A stretch of DNA of 45,534 nucleotides, from positions 1 to 45,534 of the forward strand of contig CANQXK010000019.1 in the NCBI GenBank assembly GCA_947627715.1, in the 5' to 3' direction. The notes below the pieces were generated by a model. That model did not search any database. It saw nothing but the letters and a program-made list of their open reading frames with translations, and was not told the DNA's origin. Position 1 is the first letter of the stretch, and every line of letters begins with the position of its first letter. Below are positions 23,277 to 32,299 of the stretch, piece after piece. A program made the position numbers and the translations under genes. The DNA is from an uncultured Oscillospiraceae bacterium (lineage in GTDB: Bacteria > Bacillota > Clostridia > Oscillospirales > Oscillospiraceae).

Positions 23277-25970
23277 TCACCTCAAAACGGCCCCAAGCTC
23301 CTTTTTCAGGGCCGCCAGAATGTTCGCCACGGTCTCTTCGGCGTGGTCGTCGGTCAACGTGCCCTCGTCGGAGCGCATCACCAGGGAGTACGCCGTGGAG
23401 CGCGTCCCCTCCGGCACGCCCGGCCCCTCGTAGATGTCAAAGAGCGCCACATCACGAAGATACTTGCCTCCGGCGGCTTTTATGCACTTTTCGATCTGCC
23501 CCACGGTGACCGCGTGGGGCGCGACCAGCGCCAGATCGCGGGTGACGGACGGATAGCGGGGCAGGGGCCTGTACACCGGGTCGGCCCCCTGGCTTTGAAG
23601 GAGCTGCCCGAAGTCCAGCTCGGCGCAGTAAATCTCCCCGTCCACGCCGTAGTTCTTCGCCACGGCGGGGTGTATCTGCCCCAGAACGCCGATGAGGCGG
23701 CCCCCGGCGCGGACCTGGGCGCAGCGGCCCGGATGGTAGGAGGGGTTGGAGGGGACAGGCTCAAACTCCACGTTCTCCGCCCGGATGCCCTTCAGTATGG
23801 CCTCCACCGCGCCCTTGAGGGTATAGAAGTCCATGCCGTCCCCGTAAGCGCCCAGGGTGAGGACGCGGTCCTCCACCGCAAGCTCGCCGCCGGGGTCGGG
23901 CAGGTAGACGCGGCCCAGCTCGTAGAGCTTCACGTCCCTGTTGCGGGCGCTCCAGTTCCGGGCCAGAATCTCCAGCATGGAGGGCAGGGTGGTGGTGCGC
24001 ATGATGGAGGTGTCCTCCCCCAGGGGGTTCAAAATTTTAAAGGACTGGCGGCGGGGAGCGTCAGCCGCCCAGCCGATCTTATCGTAGGCCGTGGGGGAAA
24101 TGAAGGAGTAGGTGATGATCTCGTCATAGCCGCACTGGCGGGCAAGCTCCCCCAGCTTATTCTCCAGCTTCTGCTCGCGGTTGTAGCCGCCGCGCGTGGT
24201 CTGGCCGCGCATGAGGGTGGTGGGAATGTTGTTGTAGCCGTGGAAGCGGGCCACCTCCTCCGCCAGGTCCGCCATCCGGCGCACGTCGCCCCGGAAGCTG
24301 GGGACCGTGACGCGCCGCCCGTCCACCTGGAAATCGAGCTTGCGCAGGATGCGGACCATCTCGTCCTCGGAAACATCGGTGCCCAAAAGGGCGTTGATCT
24401 TCTCCGGCTCCAGCTCCATGTGCCAGGGTTCGGGGATGCGGTTTTGAATGTCGATAACGCCGTCCAGCACCTCCCCCGCGCCCAGAAGCTCCACCAGCTC
24501 ACAGGCCCGGTCCACGGCGGGGAGGGTGTTCATCACGTCCAGGCCCTTTTCAAATTTCGCGCTGGCCTCGGTGCGCATACCCAGGGCCAGCGCGCCCCGG
24601 CGTATGCAGGTGCCGTCGAAGTTGGCCGATTCAAAGACCACGTCGGCGGTGTCGGCCACGATCTCGGAGTTAAGCCCGCCCATGATGCCCGCCAAGCCCA
24701 CGGCGCGGGTGTCGTCGGCGATGACCAGGTGATTGGCGTTGAGCTTTCGGACGTTCCCGTCCAGCGTGGTCAGCTCCTCGCCCTCCTTCGCCCGGCGGAC
24801 GATGATCTTGCCGCCCTTGACGTAGCGGTAGTCGAAGGCGTGCATGGGCTGGCCGTATTCCAGCATCACATAGTTTGTGATGTCCACGATGTTGTTGATG
24901 GGCCGCACGCCCATGGAGCGAAGGCGCTCCCGCATCCACTTGGGGGACGGGGCGATCTTCACGTTTCGCACCATCCGGGCGGTGTAGCGCGGGCAGAGGT
25001 CCGGGTCCGGGGTCTCCACCTTCAGAAGCTCGGCGAGGACGCCGGGGCCGCCGCCCCGCACCGTGGGGGTGTGGAGCGTCAAAGGTTTGTCAAATGTCGC
25101 GGCGGCCTCCCGCGCAAGCCCGATAACGGAGAGGCAGTCAGGCCGGTTGGGGGTGATCTCGAACTCCACCACGCGGTCGTCGGCGTTGATCACGGGCTTG
25201 ATGTCGTCGCCGGGGGCGATCCCCTCCTCCCGGAGGATGAAGATACCGTCCTCGATGCAGTGGGGGAACTCCCGCTGCTCGGCCCGGAGGTCGGCGAGGG
25301 TGCAGACGGACCCGGTTTTGGTGTTGAAGGCCACCATGTCGCCCTCATGAATGTTCTGGCAGGGGGTGAGGATCGACTGCGCCCCGCTCCCGGCGTCCAC
25401 GCCGCAGGGGTAGAGGCCGTTTTCGTCCGCGCCGCCGGCATTGAGTACCCTGGCCGCCACCACGGGGCCGTAAATCTTGTCGCCGGGCTTGATGTCCGCC
25501 GGAATCGACGGCTTTTCGGGGTCGATGGGGTGGTAGTCATTTAAAAGTGCGGCGGCGGTAATGGCGGCGTAGGGGAAATCCCGCTCGTCCAGGCCCAGCT
25601 CCCGGAGGGAGCAGAGCATCCCGTTGGACAAAACGCCCCGGAGCTTGCCCTTCTCGATCCTCTTGCCGCCGGGGAGGGTGGAGCGGTGGAGCGCCACGGG
25701 GACCAGGTCCCCCGCGTGGACGTTCCACGCGCCGGTGACGATCTGGACAGGCTCCTCCCTGCCCACGTCCACCGCGCAGACCCACATATGATCGGAGTTG
25801 GGGTGCTTCTCCATGGAGACGACCCGCCCCACCACCACGCCGGCAATCTCCGCGCCCAGGTCGTGGGTCAGCTCCACCTTGGACCCGGAGAGGGTCATCG
25901 CCTCGGCGAAGTCGCGGTCGCCGGCGTCTATCCGCACGAACTCATTGAGCCATTTTCGTGATAAATTCAT
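23277..25970 (-). CDS. pheT: Phenylalanyl-tRNA synthetase beta subunit with an extra tRNA-binding-like domain
   Basis: The protein has 897 residues, against roughly 790-830 usual for bacterial PheT. The expected parts are present: MNLSRKWLNEFV start, EMAP-type tRNA-binding domain (about 40-130, VVVGRVVSMEKHPNSDHMWV), B3/B4 editing core (VEFEITPNRPDCLSVIGLAR; GIMGGLNSEIVADTADV), B5 domain, catalytic-like fold and C-terminal ferredoxin anticodon-binding domain. The excess sits between GMLCSLRELGL and FPHCIEDGIFIL. It resembles a second, degenerate copy of the tRNA-binding domain (IYGPVVAARVLN, GLYPCGVDAG, QNIHEGDMVAFN). The subunit pairs with PheS as an alpha2-beta2 enzyme and edits mischarged Tyr. 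It follows pheS by 12 bases and is controlled by the T-box upstream of pheS. Confidence 0.95.
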   Translation of the reverse strand: MNLSRKWLNEFVRIDAGDRDFAEAMTLSGSKVELTHDLGAEIAGVVVGRVVSMEKHPNSDHMWVCAVDVGREEPVQIVTGAWNVHAGDLVPVALHRSTLPGGKRIEKGKLRGVLSNGMLCSLRELGLDERDFPYAAITAAALLNDYHPIDPEKPSIPADIKPGDKIYGPVVAARVLNAGGADENGLYPCGVDAGSGAQSILTPCQNIHEGDMVAFNTKTGSVCTLADLRAEQREFPHCIEDGIFILREEGIAPGDDIKPVINADDRVVEFEITPNRPDCLSVIGLAREAAATFDKPLTLHTPTVRGGGPGVLAELLKVETPDPDLCPRYTARMVRNVKIAPSPKWMRERLRSMGVRPINNIVDITNYVMLEYGQPMHAFDYRYVKGGKIIVRRAKEGEELTTLDGNVRKLNANHLVIADDTRAVGLAGIMGGLNSEIVADTADVVFESANFDGTCIRRGALALGMRTEASAKFEKGLDVMNTLPAVDRACELVELLGAGEVLDGVIDIQNRIPEPWHMELEPEKINALLGTDVSEDEMVRILRKLDFQVDGRRVTVPSFRGDVRRMADLAEEVARFHGYNNIPTTLMRGQTTRGGYNREQKLENKLGELARQCGYDEIITYSFISPTAYDKIGWAADAPRRQSFKILNPLGEDTSIMRTTTLPSMLEILARNWSARNRDVKLYELGRVYLPDPGGELAVEDRVLTLGAYGDGMDFYTLKGAVEAILKGIRAENVEFEPVPSNPSYHPGRCAQVRAGGRLIGVLGQIHPAVAKNYGVDGEIYCAELDFGQLLQSQGADPVYRPLPRYPSVTRDLALVAPHAVTVGQIEKCIKAAGGKYLRDVALFDIYEGPGVPEGTRSTAYSLVMRSDEGTLTDDHAEETVANILAALKKELGAVLR

Positions 25971-25982
25971 GTTGACCCCTCC

Positions 25983-27008
25983 TTAAAACTGCTCTAAGAA
26001 CCGCACGTCGTTCTCAAAGATCAGGCGCAGGTCGTCGATCTTGAACCGGCGCATGGCCAGCCTCTCCAAGCCGAAGCCGAAGGCCCAGCCGGACCACACC
26101 TCCGGGTCGATGCCGGCCATCTCCAAGACGTGGGGGTGGATCATCCCCGCGCCCAAAAGCTCGATCCAGCCCTCGCCCTTGCAGGTGGGGCAGCCCGCGC
26201 CGCCGCACTTGTGGCACTGGACATCCATCTCGCAGGACGGCTCGGTGAAGGGGAAGTGGTGGGGGCGGAAGCGGGTCTGCGTGTCCTCGCCGTAGAGGCT
26301 CTTCACCACGGTGTTCAGCGTGCCCTTGAGGTCTGCCATGGTCACGCCCTTATCGATGACCATGCCCTCCACCTGGTGGAACATGGGGGAGTGGGTGGCG
26401 TCCACCTCGTCCTTGCGGTAGACGCGCCCGGGGGCCACCATGCGGATGGGCAGGGGCAGGCTGTCCATGGCCCGCACCTGCATGGGGCTTGTCTGGCTGC
26501 GGAGCATCACCCGCCCGTCCCGGTCGAAGTAGAAGGTGTCCGACCAGTCGCGGGAGGGGTGGCCCTCCCCGGCGTTGAGGCGGTCGAAGTTAAGCTCCGC
26601 AAGCTCGATCTCCGGCCCGTCCACCACCGTGAAGCCCATGCCGATGAAGATCTCCTTCATCTCGTCCAGGGCGATATACATGGGGTGCCGGTGGCCCGTC
26701 TTCACGCTCTTTCCGGGGACGGTGACGTCCACGGCCTCCGCCCGGAGCTTCTGCTCCAGCGCGCCGGCCTCGATCCGCGTCTTTGCCTCGGCGAGCTTCT
26801 CCTCGATGGCGGCGCGGACCTCGTTGGCCAGCTTGCCCATCTCCGGCCGCTCCCCGGCGGGGAGCGCGCCCATCTGCTTCAGAACTGCGGTAAGCTCGCC
26901 CTTCTTGCCCAGATAGCGCACGCGAAGCTCCTCTAACTGCGCTCCCCCCGCCACGGCGGAGAGGCGCGCCAGGGCCTCCTCCCGGATTTTTGCCAGTTGT
27001 TCTCTCAT
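25983..27008 (-). CDS. pheS: Phenylalanyl-tRNA synthetase alpha subunit
   Basis: The start is ATG 27008 (MREQLAKIREEALARL), with GGAG 10 bases upstream; the longer open frame runs into the T-box leader. At 341 residues it has the normal size. The N-terminal coiled coil (1 to about 85) binds tRNA. The class II catalytic core follows: GHRHPMYIALDEMKEIFIGM, FNFDRL-type FDRLNAGEGHPSRDW, DTFYFD, LRSQTSPMQVRAM, PGRVYRKDEVDATHSPMFHQ (motif 2), and GWAFGFGLERLAMRRF (motif 3). The CXXC-like CHKCGGAGCPTC insertion before motif 3 is common in Firmicutes. Expression is set by a T-box riboswitch that senses uncharged tRNA-Phe. Confidence 0.97.
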   Translation of the reverse strand: MREQLAKIREEALARLSAVAGGAQLEELRVRYLGKKGELTAVLKQMGALPAGERPEMGKLANEVRAAIEEKLAEAKTRIEAGALEQKLRAEAVDVTVPGKSVKTGHRHPMYIALDEMKEIFIGMGFTVVDGPEIELAELNFDRLNAGEGHPSRDWSDTFYFDRDGRVMLRSQTSPMQVRAMDSLPLPIRMVAPGRVYRKDEVDATHSPMFHQVEGMVIDKGVTMADLKGTLNTVVKSLYGEDTQTRFRPHHFPFTEPSCEMDVQCHKCGGAGCPTCKGEGWIELLGAGMIHPHVLEMAGIDPEVWSGWAFGFGLERLAMRRFKIDDLRLIFENDVRFLEQF

Positions 27009-27078
27009 GGTATCACTCCGTATACAGTATTTTGTATTTATATAATGTATGTCTCTGGCAGACCGCCGGACGCGGGGC

Positions 27079-27302
27079 AAAAAACAGCTCCCCCATCCCG
27101 CTTGGGACGGAAGGAGCTTCCGCGGTACCACCCAAATTCGCGCTTTCGCGCGCACTCGACGCCCTTAACGCGGGCTTCACGCCGGGGATTGGCCGGAGCT
27201 CGGAGGCGAACAGGCGCGGCGTGTCCGGGGGACTTTCAGCCGGTGGTCTCCCCTCTCTGCGGGAACGCTTTTGCGCCATTTTCCTCGTCATTGCCGTATC
27301 TT
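27079..27302 (-). ncRNA. T-box riboswitch leader of pheST
   Basis: On the minus strand the diagnostic T-box sequence TGGGTGGTACCGCGG (around 27119-27134) is followed by an intrinsic terminator: stem AGCTCC...GGGAGCT within 27086-27118 and T6 at 27084-27079. Upstream are AGAGAG-type stem I features (GCAGAGAGGGGA). A TTC triplet at 27210-27208 is a plausible phenylalanine specifier, but I place it only by analogy. Binding of uncharged tRNA-Phe would form the antiterminator and allow pheS-pheT transcription. The leader ends 71 bases before pheS. Confidence 0.93.
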
Positions 27303-27307
27303 TGATG

Positions 27308-27336
27308 ATTCTACCACATACCTTCGGCGTTTTCAA
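27308..27336 (-). promoter_or_regulatory. Sigma-A promoter of the pheST T-box transcript
   Basis: Minus strand TTGAAA (27336-27331), a 17-bp spacer and TAGAAT (27313-27308). Confidence 0.85.
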
Positions 27337-27395
27337 GGCTTTTTTCGGGCTTCGCCCCGTGTTTTTTCCCGGACGGCCCCCGCGCCCGCCCCTTC

Positions 27396-28502
27396 TCAGG
27401 GGGCGCTGCGCTCGTGGAACTCCTCCTTCACGCCCCTTCCGGCGTTGATGAGCAGGAGCTTCACGCACTCCATCACCGCCCGGCGGGTCCCCTCGTCCAT
27501 CTCCCCCACCGACCGCATGACGCTCATGACCGTCTCCCGCAGATTTTCCCGCATCTGATGGAGGGTCCTGGCGTTGGTGTCCTCCATCACCTTGTAGATG
27601 GCGTCCGCGAACAGCTCAAACTGCTCCGGGGTCATTTCGGCGATCCACGCCTTCAGGGCCGAGTCCACGAATTTGCTCCCGCCGGTGACGGTGCCCATAT
27701 GCACGAACCCCGGCCCGCGCATCTCCCAGGAGTACATATCGTGCTGGTGGAGGCCGTTTTCCGTGCTGTGGACCACGGACGACTTCTCGCCCCGGCCCAG
27801 GAGCATCCCCACCACGGAGAATTGCGGGATAAAGGTATGTATCTTCCCGCAGATGCCCCGGTATCCATCGCTCTGGAGCACGTCCTCAAAGAACCCCGGC
27901 CCGTCGTAGTTGTACACCGCGTCGATGCGCTCCTGGATCGCCTCCCCGCAGAAGGCCCCGGCGTACACCGCCAGATTCCCGCCCTTGGAGTGGCCGCAGA
28001 GGATCAGCCGCCCCTCCGTCAGAGCCGCCATGCGCCGGACGTAGTCCGCCGCCGTGATCTGGCCGGGGATGGGGCAGAGGTAGGACATATTCAGGTCCTC
28101 CTTCCACCCCACGATGGTGTTGTCCGTGCCGCGAAAGTCGATGACCGCCCGCCCGTCCGGCAGGCGCACCGTCACGGCGGCAAACTGCGTCTGGAGCTTC
28201 TCGTCAAACCGGCTGAAGCTGTACCCGGCCTGAAGCCCGCCGAACCGGCGGCTTGCCGCCATGGCCTCCATCAGCTCCCGGTCCCGGAGCTTCCAGCGTT
28301 CCAGCTCAACGAGCCTCCCGTCCGTCAAGGATTGGGCCGCCAGCTCCCGCACCGTGGTAAAGCCGTCCTCCGGCGGGGTCTGGAAGTCCTCAAAGGGCAT
28401 ATACGCAAACCTCGCCAGGATCGCCCCGTCCGCCTCGTTGAAACCGTCCGCCTCCATGGGCAGGTCCCCCCGCCAGGCGATGTAGTCGAGCATATCCGCC
28501 AT
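27396..28502 (-). CDS. DUF2974 (Mbeg1-like) alpha/beta-hydrolase
   Basis: The 368-residue protein starts MADMLDYIAWRGDLPMEADG, the typical N-terminus of the family. It has an alpha/beta-hydrolase core with ITAADYVRRMAALTEGRLIL leading into the nucleophile elbow GHSKGGNLAVYAG. A class 3 lipase-like strand (AVIDFRGTDNTIVGWKEDLN) precedes it. The family (Pfam DUF2974, related to a lipase-like Mbeg1 group) is common in Clostridia; substrates are unknown and a lipase/esterase role is inferred. No signal peptide is present. A promoter lies at 28531-28559. Confidence 0.88.
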   Translation of the reverse strand: MADMLDYIAWRGDLPMEADGFNEADGAILARFAYMPFEDFQTPPEDGFTTVRELAAQSLTDGRLVELERWKLRDRELMEAMAASRRFGGLQAGYSFSRFDEKLQTQFAAVTVRLPDGRAVIDFRGTDNTIVGWKEDLNMSYLCPIPGQITAADYVRRMAALTEGRLILCGHSKGGNLAVYAGAFCGEAIQERIDAVYNYDGPGFFEDVLQSDGYRGICGKIHTFIPQFSVVGMLLGRGEKSSVVHSTENGLHQHDMYSWEMRGPGFVHMGTVTGGSKFVDSALKAWIAEMTPEQFELFADAIYKVMEDTNARTLHQMRENLRETVMSVMRSVGEMDEGTRRAVMECVKLLLINAGRGVKEEFHERSAP

Positions 28503-28530
28503 CTCCGCGCCTCCTCAATCCGTTTTCCTT

Positions 28531-28559
28531 ATCATACCACCCTTCGCCAGAGAAAACAA
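28531..28559 (-). promoter_or_regulatory. Candidate promoter of the DUF2974 gene
   Basis: Minus strand TTGTTT (28559-28554), a 17-bp spacer and TATGAT (28536-28531). A stem CCCCGC/GCGGGG (about 28560-28590) just upstream may end the XRE transcript. Confidence 0.6.
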
Positions 28560-28599
28560 CCCCGCGCCGTCTTAACTGACAGAGCGGGGCATACTATTG

Positions 28600-28860
28600 T
28601 CACTTAATGATGCTGTCCGGGAACATGGCGGCCTTGATAAGGTCGGCGGGATCGATCTCCAGCGCGTCCGCGATGTTAAAGAAGGTATCTATCGACATAC
28701 CGGCGGCCATATTTGGGGCCTCGATCGTACTGAGATGCCCCCGGCTTATCCCGGCCTTCTCCGCAAGCTGTTCCTGAGACATACCGCGCATCCTTCGGAG
28801 CATCCCGATAGCGATGCCAAGTTGAATAACTCTGTCCCGATTTTTGAAGCTGACCGACAT
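28600..28860 (-). CDS. XRE-family HTH transcriptional regulator
   Basis: The 86-residue protein is a single Cro/C1-type helix-turn-helix: IQLGIAIGMLRRMRGMSQEQ, LAEKAGISRGHLSTIEAPNM, then IDTFFNIADALEIDPADLIK. It has no further domain and is probably a dimeric repressor acting on its own divergent region. A TATAAT box on its strand lies at 28892-28887. The divergent neighbour (29008-29460, unknown) has a consensus promoter in the shared 147-bp region and is the obvious candidate target. Confidence 0.88.
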   Translation of the reverse strand: MSVSFKNRDRVIQLGIAIGMLRRMRGMSQEQLAEKAGISRGHLSTIEAPNMAAGMSIDTFFNIADALEIDPADLIKAAMFPDSIIK

Positions 28861-28932
28861 TTTTCCGCACCACCTTCTCTGCGTAAATTATAGTATGTGC
28901 AGGAAAAATACTCAGTCATTCGATGATAGCTA

Positions 28933-28961
28933 TTGACTAATTTACATAGCAAGTATACAAT
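28933..28961 (+). promoter_or_regulatory. Sigma-A promoter of the 150-aa gene
   Basis: TTGACT (28933-28938), a 17-bp spacer and TACAAT (28956-28961), 46 bases before the start codon. It is AT-rich compared with the rest of the window. Confidence 0.75.
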
Positions 28962-29007
28962 TATCGTAACATATGCGTATCATCAATTACAAATCGGAGG
29001 CGGAACA

Positions 29008-29460
29008 ATGAAAAAGACGTTGTATTCCATTCGTCACCCTGAGAGCCGGGAGCCGGAGAACGGGGCGGCAGGCCCCGGCAAGGGGGAGCTGCGCGCCAAA
29101 TTTGAAAAGCTGCTGGACGATGTTGAAAAGAACAGCGTGTATATCCCCGTGCCGGAGCGCATCGAGAGGGCGGAGGAGCTGATTAGCCGGGCCGTGGCGG
29201 CCGCCGGAGACATGGAACTCGACGTGGATATTGAGCGGTACGATGACCGGGTGGAGCTTTGCTTCTACGACGACGCGGGCGTCTATTGCGGGGAACTCAG
29301 GCAATTTTTTGGGGAGATATTTCTCGTTTGCGATAACGTTATGATGTACCCGCCCAAAAACGCCCCCTCCTCCCCGTCGAAATTTCATTGGAACATTATT
29401 TTTACGTACTACACCCACCGCCGCCTTGTCTCAGGGAAGGAGATAAAGAATTTTGAATAA
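29008..29460 (+). CDS. Unknown 150-aa protein divergent from an XRE regulator
   Basis: The start is ATG 29008, supported by CGGAGG 9 bases upstream. The N-terminus (MKKTLYSIRHPESREPENGA) is polar. A helical stretch follows (LRAKFEKLLDDVEKNSVYIP, PERIERAEELISRAVAAAG), then a beta-type half (LDVDIERYDDRVELCFYDDA, FFGEIFLVCDNVMMYPPKN) and WNIIFTYYTHRRLVSGKEI. It has no signal peptide, membrane segment or recognised motif. It could be a small cytoplasmic alpha/beta domain. It has its own promoter and is probably regulated by the divergent XRE protein. I do not recognise the family. Confidence 0.75.
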   Translation: MKKTLYSIRHPESREPENGAAGPGKGELRAKFEKLLDDVEKNSVYIPVPERIERAEELISRAVAAAGDMELDVDIERYDDRVELCFYDDAGVYCGELRQFFGEIFLVCDNVMMYPPKNAPSSPSKFHWNIIFTYYTHRRLVSGKEIKNFE

Positions 29461-29478
29461 ACGTATATAAAGCAAAAG

Positions 29479-29510
29479 CCGGGGTGTACCGATTTCGCGG
29501 TACACCCCGG
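29479..29510. terminator. Bidirectional terminator between the 150-aa gene and ppdK
   Basis: A 13-bp perfect stem (29479-29491 with 29498-29510). On the minus strand it is followed by CTTTTGCTTTAT, serving ppdK; on the plus strand the T tract is weaker. Confidence 0.8.
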
Positions 29511-29554
29511 TTAACTTATTCGTCAAACAGGCTTTTTAAGGGCAGCGCCTTCGC

Positions 29555-32191
29555 TCACATCTCCTTGATCGCGGCCTGGGCGGCGGCGAGACGGGCGATG
29601 GGGACGCGGAAGGGGGAGCAGCTGACGTAGTCGAGACCGATGCTGTGGCAGAACTCCACGCTGGAGGGGTCTCCGCCGTGCTCGCCGCAGATGCCCACAT
29701 GGAGCTTGGGATTCACGGGGCGGCCCAGCTCAATGGCCATCTTCATGAGCTTGCCCACGCCCACCTGGTCGAGCTTGGCAAACGGGTCGCTCTCGAAGAT
29801 CTTGGCGTCGTAGTACGCGCCCAGGAACTTGCCGGCGTCGTCGCGGCTGAAGCCGTAGGTCATCTGGGTGAGGTCGTTGGTGCCGAAGCAGAAGAAGTCG
29901 GCCTCCTTTGCGATGTCGTCGGCGGTGAGGGCGGCGCGGGGGATCTCGATCATGGTGCCCACCTGATACTTGAGGGAGACGCCGGCCTTGGCGATCTCCT
30001 CATCGGCGGTCTTGACCACGAAGTCCTTGACGTATTTAAGCTCCTTGACCTCGCCCACCAGCGGGATCATGATCTCAGGCTCCACATTCCAGTCGGGGTG
30101 CTTGGCCTGGACGTTGATGGCGGCGCGGATGACGGCGCGGGTCTGCATCACGGCGATCTCAGGATAGGTGACCGCCAGACGGCAGCCGCGGTGGCCCATC
30201 ATGGGGTTGAACTCGTGGAGGGAGGCGATGAGGGCCTTGATGGTCTCAACGCTCTTCCCTTGGGCCTTCGCCAGAAGCTCGATGTCGGCCTCCTCGGTGG
30301 GGACGAACTCGTGAAGCGGGGGATCCAGGAAGCGGATGCAGACGGGGGTGCCCTCCAGAGCCTCATAGAGGCCCTCGAAGTCCGCCTGCTGCATGGGCAG
30401 GATCTTGGCAAGGGCGGCCTCGCGCTCTTCCACCGTCTCGGCGCAGATCATCTCGCGGAAAGCGTCGATGCGGCCCTCGCCGAAGAACATATGCTCGGTG
30501 CGGCAAAGTCCGATGCCCTCAGCGCCCAGCTCGCGGGCCTTCTTGGCGTCGGTGGGGGTGTCGGCGTTGGTGCGGACCTTCAGCTTGCGGTACTTGTCGG
30601 CCCAGCCCATGATCCGTCCGAAGTAGCCGGAGATGGTGGCGTCCACGGTGGGGATCAGCCCGTCATAGATGTTGCCGGTGGAGCCGTCGATGGAGATGCA
30701 GTCTCCCTCGTGATAGGTCTTGCCGGCCAGGGTGAACTTTTTATTGGCCTCGTCCATGTTGATGTCGCCGCAGCCGGAGACGCAGCACTTGCCCATGCCG
30801 CGGGCCACAACGGCCGCGTGGGAGGTCATGCCGCCGCGCACCGTGAGGATGCCCTGGGCGGCCTTCATGCCCTCGATGTCCTCCGGGGAGGTCTCCAGCC
30901 GGACGAGAACGACCTTCTCGCCGCGGGCCTTCCACTCCTTGGCGTCCTCGGCGGAGAAGACCACCTTGCCGCAGGCCGCGCCGGGGGAGGCGCCAAGGCC
31001 CTTCCCGATGGCCTCCGCCTTCTTCAGGGCGGCGGGGTCAAACTGGGGATGGAGCAGGGTGTCCAGGTTCCGGGGGTCGATCATGGCCACGGCCTTCTTC
31101 TCGTCGATCATGCCCTCGTCCACCAGGTCGCAGGCGATCTTCAGGGCGGCGGGGGCGGTGCGCTTGCCGTTGCGGCACTGGAGCATGTAGAGCTTGCCGT
31201 TCTCCACGGTGAACTCCATGTCCTGCATATCGCGGTAGTGGTTCTCCAGGGTGTCGCAGACCTTCACGAAGTCGGCATACGCCTCAGGGAACTGCTCGGC
31301 CATCTGGGAGATGGGCATGGGGGTGCGCACGCCGGCCACCACGTCCTCGCCCTGGGCGTTCACAAGGAACTCGCCCATGAGCTTCTTCTCGCCGGTGGCG
31401 GGGTCGCGGGTGAAGGCCACGCCGGTGCCGGAGTTGTTGTTGAGGTTGCCGAACACCATGGGCATGACGTTGACGGCGGTGCCCCAGCTGTAGGGGATGT
31501 CGTTGTCACGGCGATACACGTTGGCGCGGGGGTTGTCCCAGGAACGGAACACCGCGCGGATGGCTTCGTAAAGCTGGACCTGGGGGTCGGAGGGGAAGTC
31601 CTGACCCAGCTGCTTTTTGTACTCGGCCTTGAACTCCTCGGCCAGCTCCTTCAGATCGGCGGCGGTAAGCTCCACGTCGAACTTCACGCCCTTGCGCTCC
31701 TTCATCTGGTCGATGAGCTGCTCGAAGTACTTCTTGCCCACCTCCATGACCACGTCGGAGAACATCTGGATGAAGCGGCGGTAGGAGTCATAGACGAACC
31801 GCTCAAACTTGGGGTCGGGGTTTCCGGCGATCATGGCGGCCACCACGTCGTCGTTGAGGCCCAGATTCAGGATGGTGTCCATCATGCCGGGCATGGAGGC
31901 GCGGGCGCCGGAGCGGACGGAGACCAGCAGGGGGTTCTTGAGGTCGCCGAACTTCTTGCCGTTCATCTCCTCCATCTTCTTGACGTACTGGTTGACCTCG
32001 GCCATGATCTCGTCGTTGATGGTGCGGCCGTCCTCGTAGTACTGGGTGCAGGCTTCGGTGGTGATGGTGAAGCCCTGGGGGACGGGCAGGCCGATGTTGG
32101 TCATCTCGGCCAGGTTCGCGCCCTTGCCGCCCAGCAGCTCACGCATATTGGCGTTGCCCTCGGAGAACAGATAGACATATTTTTTTGCCAT
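29555..32191 (-). CDS. ppdK: Pyruvate, phosphate dikinase
   Basis: The 878-residue enzyme interconverts PEP, AMP and PPi with pyruvate, ATP and Pi. In anaerobes it often serves PPi-based glycolysis or gluconeogenesis. Domains: N-terminal ATP-grasp nucleotide-binding domain (about 1-340; MRELLGGKGANLAEMTNIGL, SVRSGARASMPGMMDTILNL), central phosphohistidine domain (about 390-510) with GILTVRGGMTSHAAVVARGM containing the catalytic His, and C-terminal PEP/pyruvate TIM barrel (about 520-878; GLCRTEHMFFGEGRI, MIPLVGEVKELKYV, FCFGTNDLTQMTYGFSRDDA, GICGEHGGDPSSVEF). Length is normal. It is monocistronic with a consensus promoter and a terminator. Confidence 0.98.
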   Translation of the reverse strand: MAKKYVYLFSEGNANMRELLGGKGANLAEMTNIGLPVPQGFTITTEACTQYYEDGRTINDEIMAEVNQYVKKMEEMNGKKFGDLKNPLLVSVRSGARASMPGMMDTILNLGLNDDVVAAMIAGNPDPKFERFVYDSYRRFIQMFSDVVMEVGKKYFEQLIDQMKERKGVKFDVELTAADLKELAEEFKAEYKKQLGQDFPSDPQVQLYEAIRAVFRSWDNPRANVYRRDNDIPYSWGTAVNVMPMVFGNLNNNSGTGVAFTRDPATGEKKLMGEFLVNAQGEDVVAGVRTPMPISQMAEQFPEAYADFVKVCDTLENHYRDMQDMEFTVENGKLYMLQCRNGKRTAPAALKIACDLVDEGMIDEKKAVAMIDPRNLDTLLHPQFDPAALKKAEAIGKGLGASPGAACGKVVFSAEDAKEWKARGEKVVLVRLETSPEDIEGMKAAQGILTVRGGMTSHAAVVARGMGKCCVSGCGDINMDEANKKFTLAGKTYHEGDCISIDGSTGNIYDGLIPTVDATISGYFGRIMGWADKYRKLKVRTNADTPTDAKKARELGAEGIGLCRTEHMFFGEGRIDAFREMICAETVEEREAALAKILPMQQADFEGLYEALEGTPVCIRFLDPPLHEFVPTEEADIELLAKAQGKSVETIKALIASLHEFNPMMGHRGCRLAVTYPEIAVMQTRAVIRAAINVQAKHPDWNVEPEIMIPLVGEVKELKYVKDFVVKTADEEIAKAGVSLKYQVGTMIEIPRAALTADDIAKEADFFCFGTNDLTQMTYGFSRDDAGKFLGAYYDAKIFESDPFAKLDQVGVGKLMKMAIELGRPVNPKLHVGICGEHGGDPSSVEFCHSIGLDYVSCSPFRVPIARLAAAQAAIKEM

Positions 32192-32246
32192 TTGTGTATC
32201 CTTCCTCGTAAAAAAAATATTTTTTCAGTCTTGAAAAACCACCGTT

Positions 32247-32275
32247 ATTATATCAGCAGTATTTCCCGTTTTCAA
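32247..32275 (-). promoter_or_regulatory. Sigma-A promoter of ppdK
   Basis: Minus strand TTGAAA (32275-32270), a 17-bp spacer and TATAAT (32252-32247), 56 bases before the start codon. Confidence 0.87.
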
Positions 32276-32299
32276 GCTCTTTCCGGGAAAAATTCAAGA

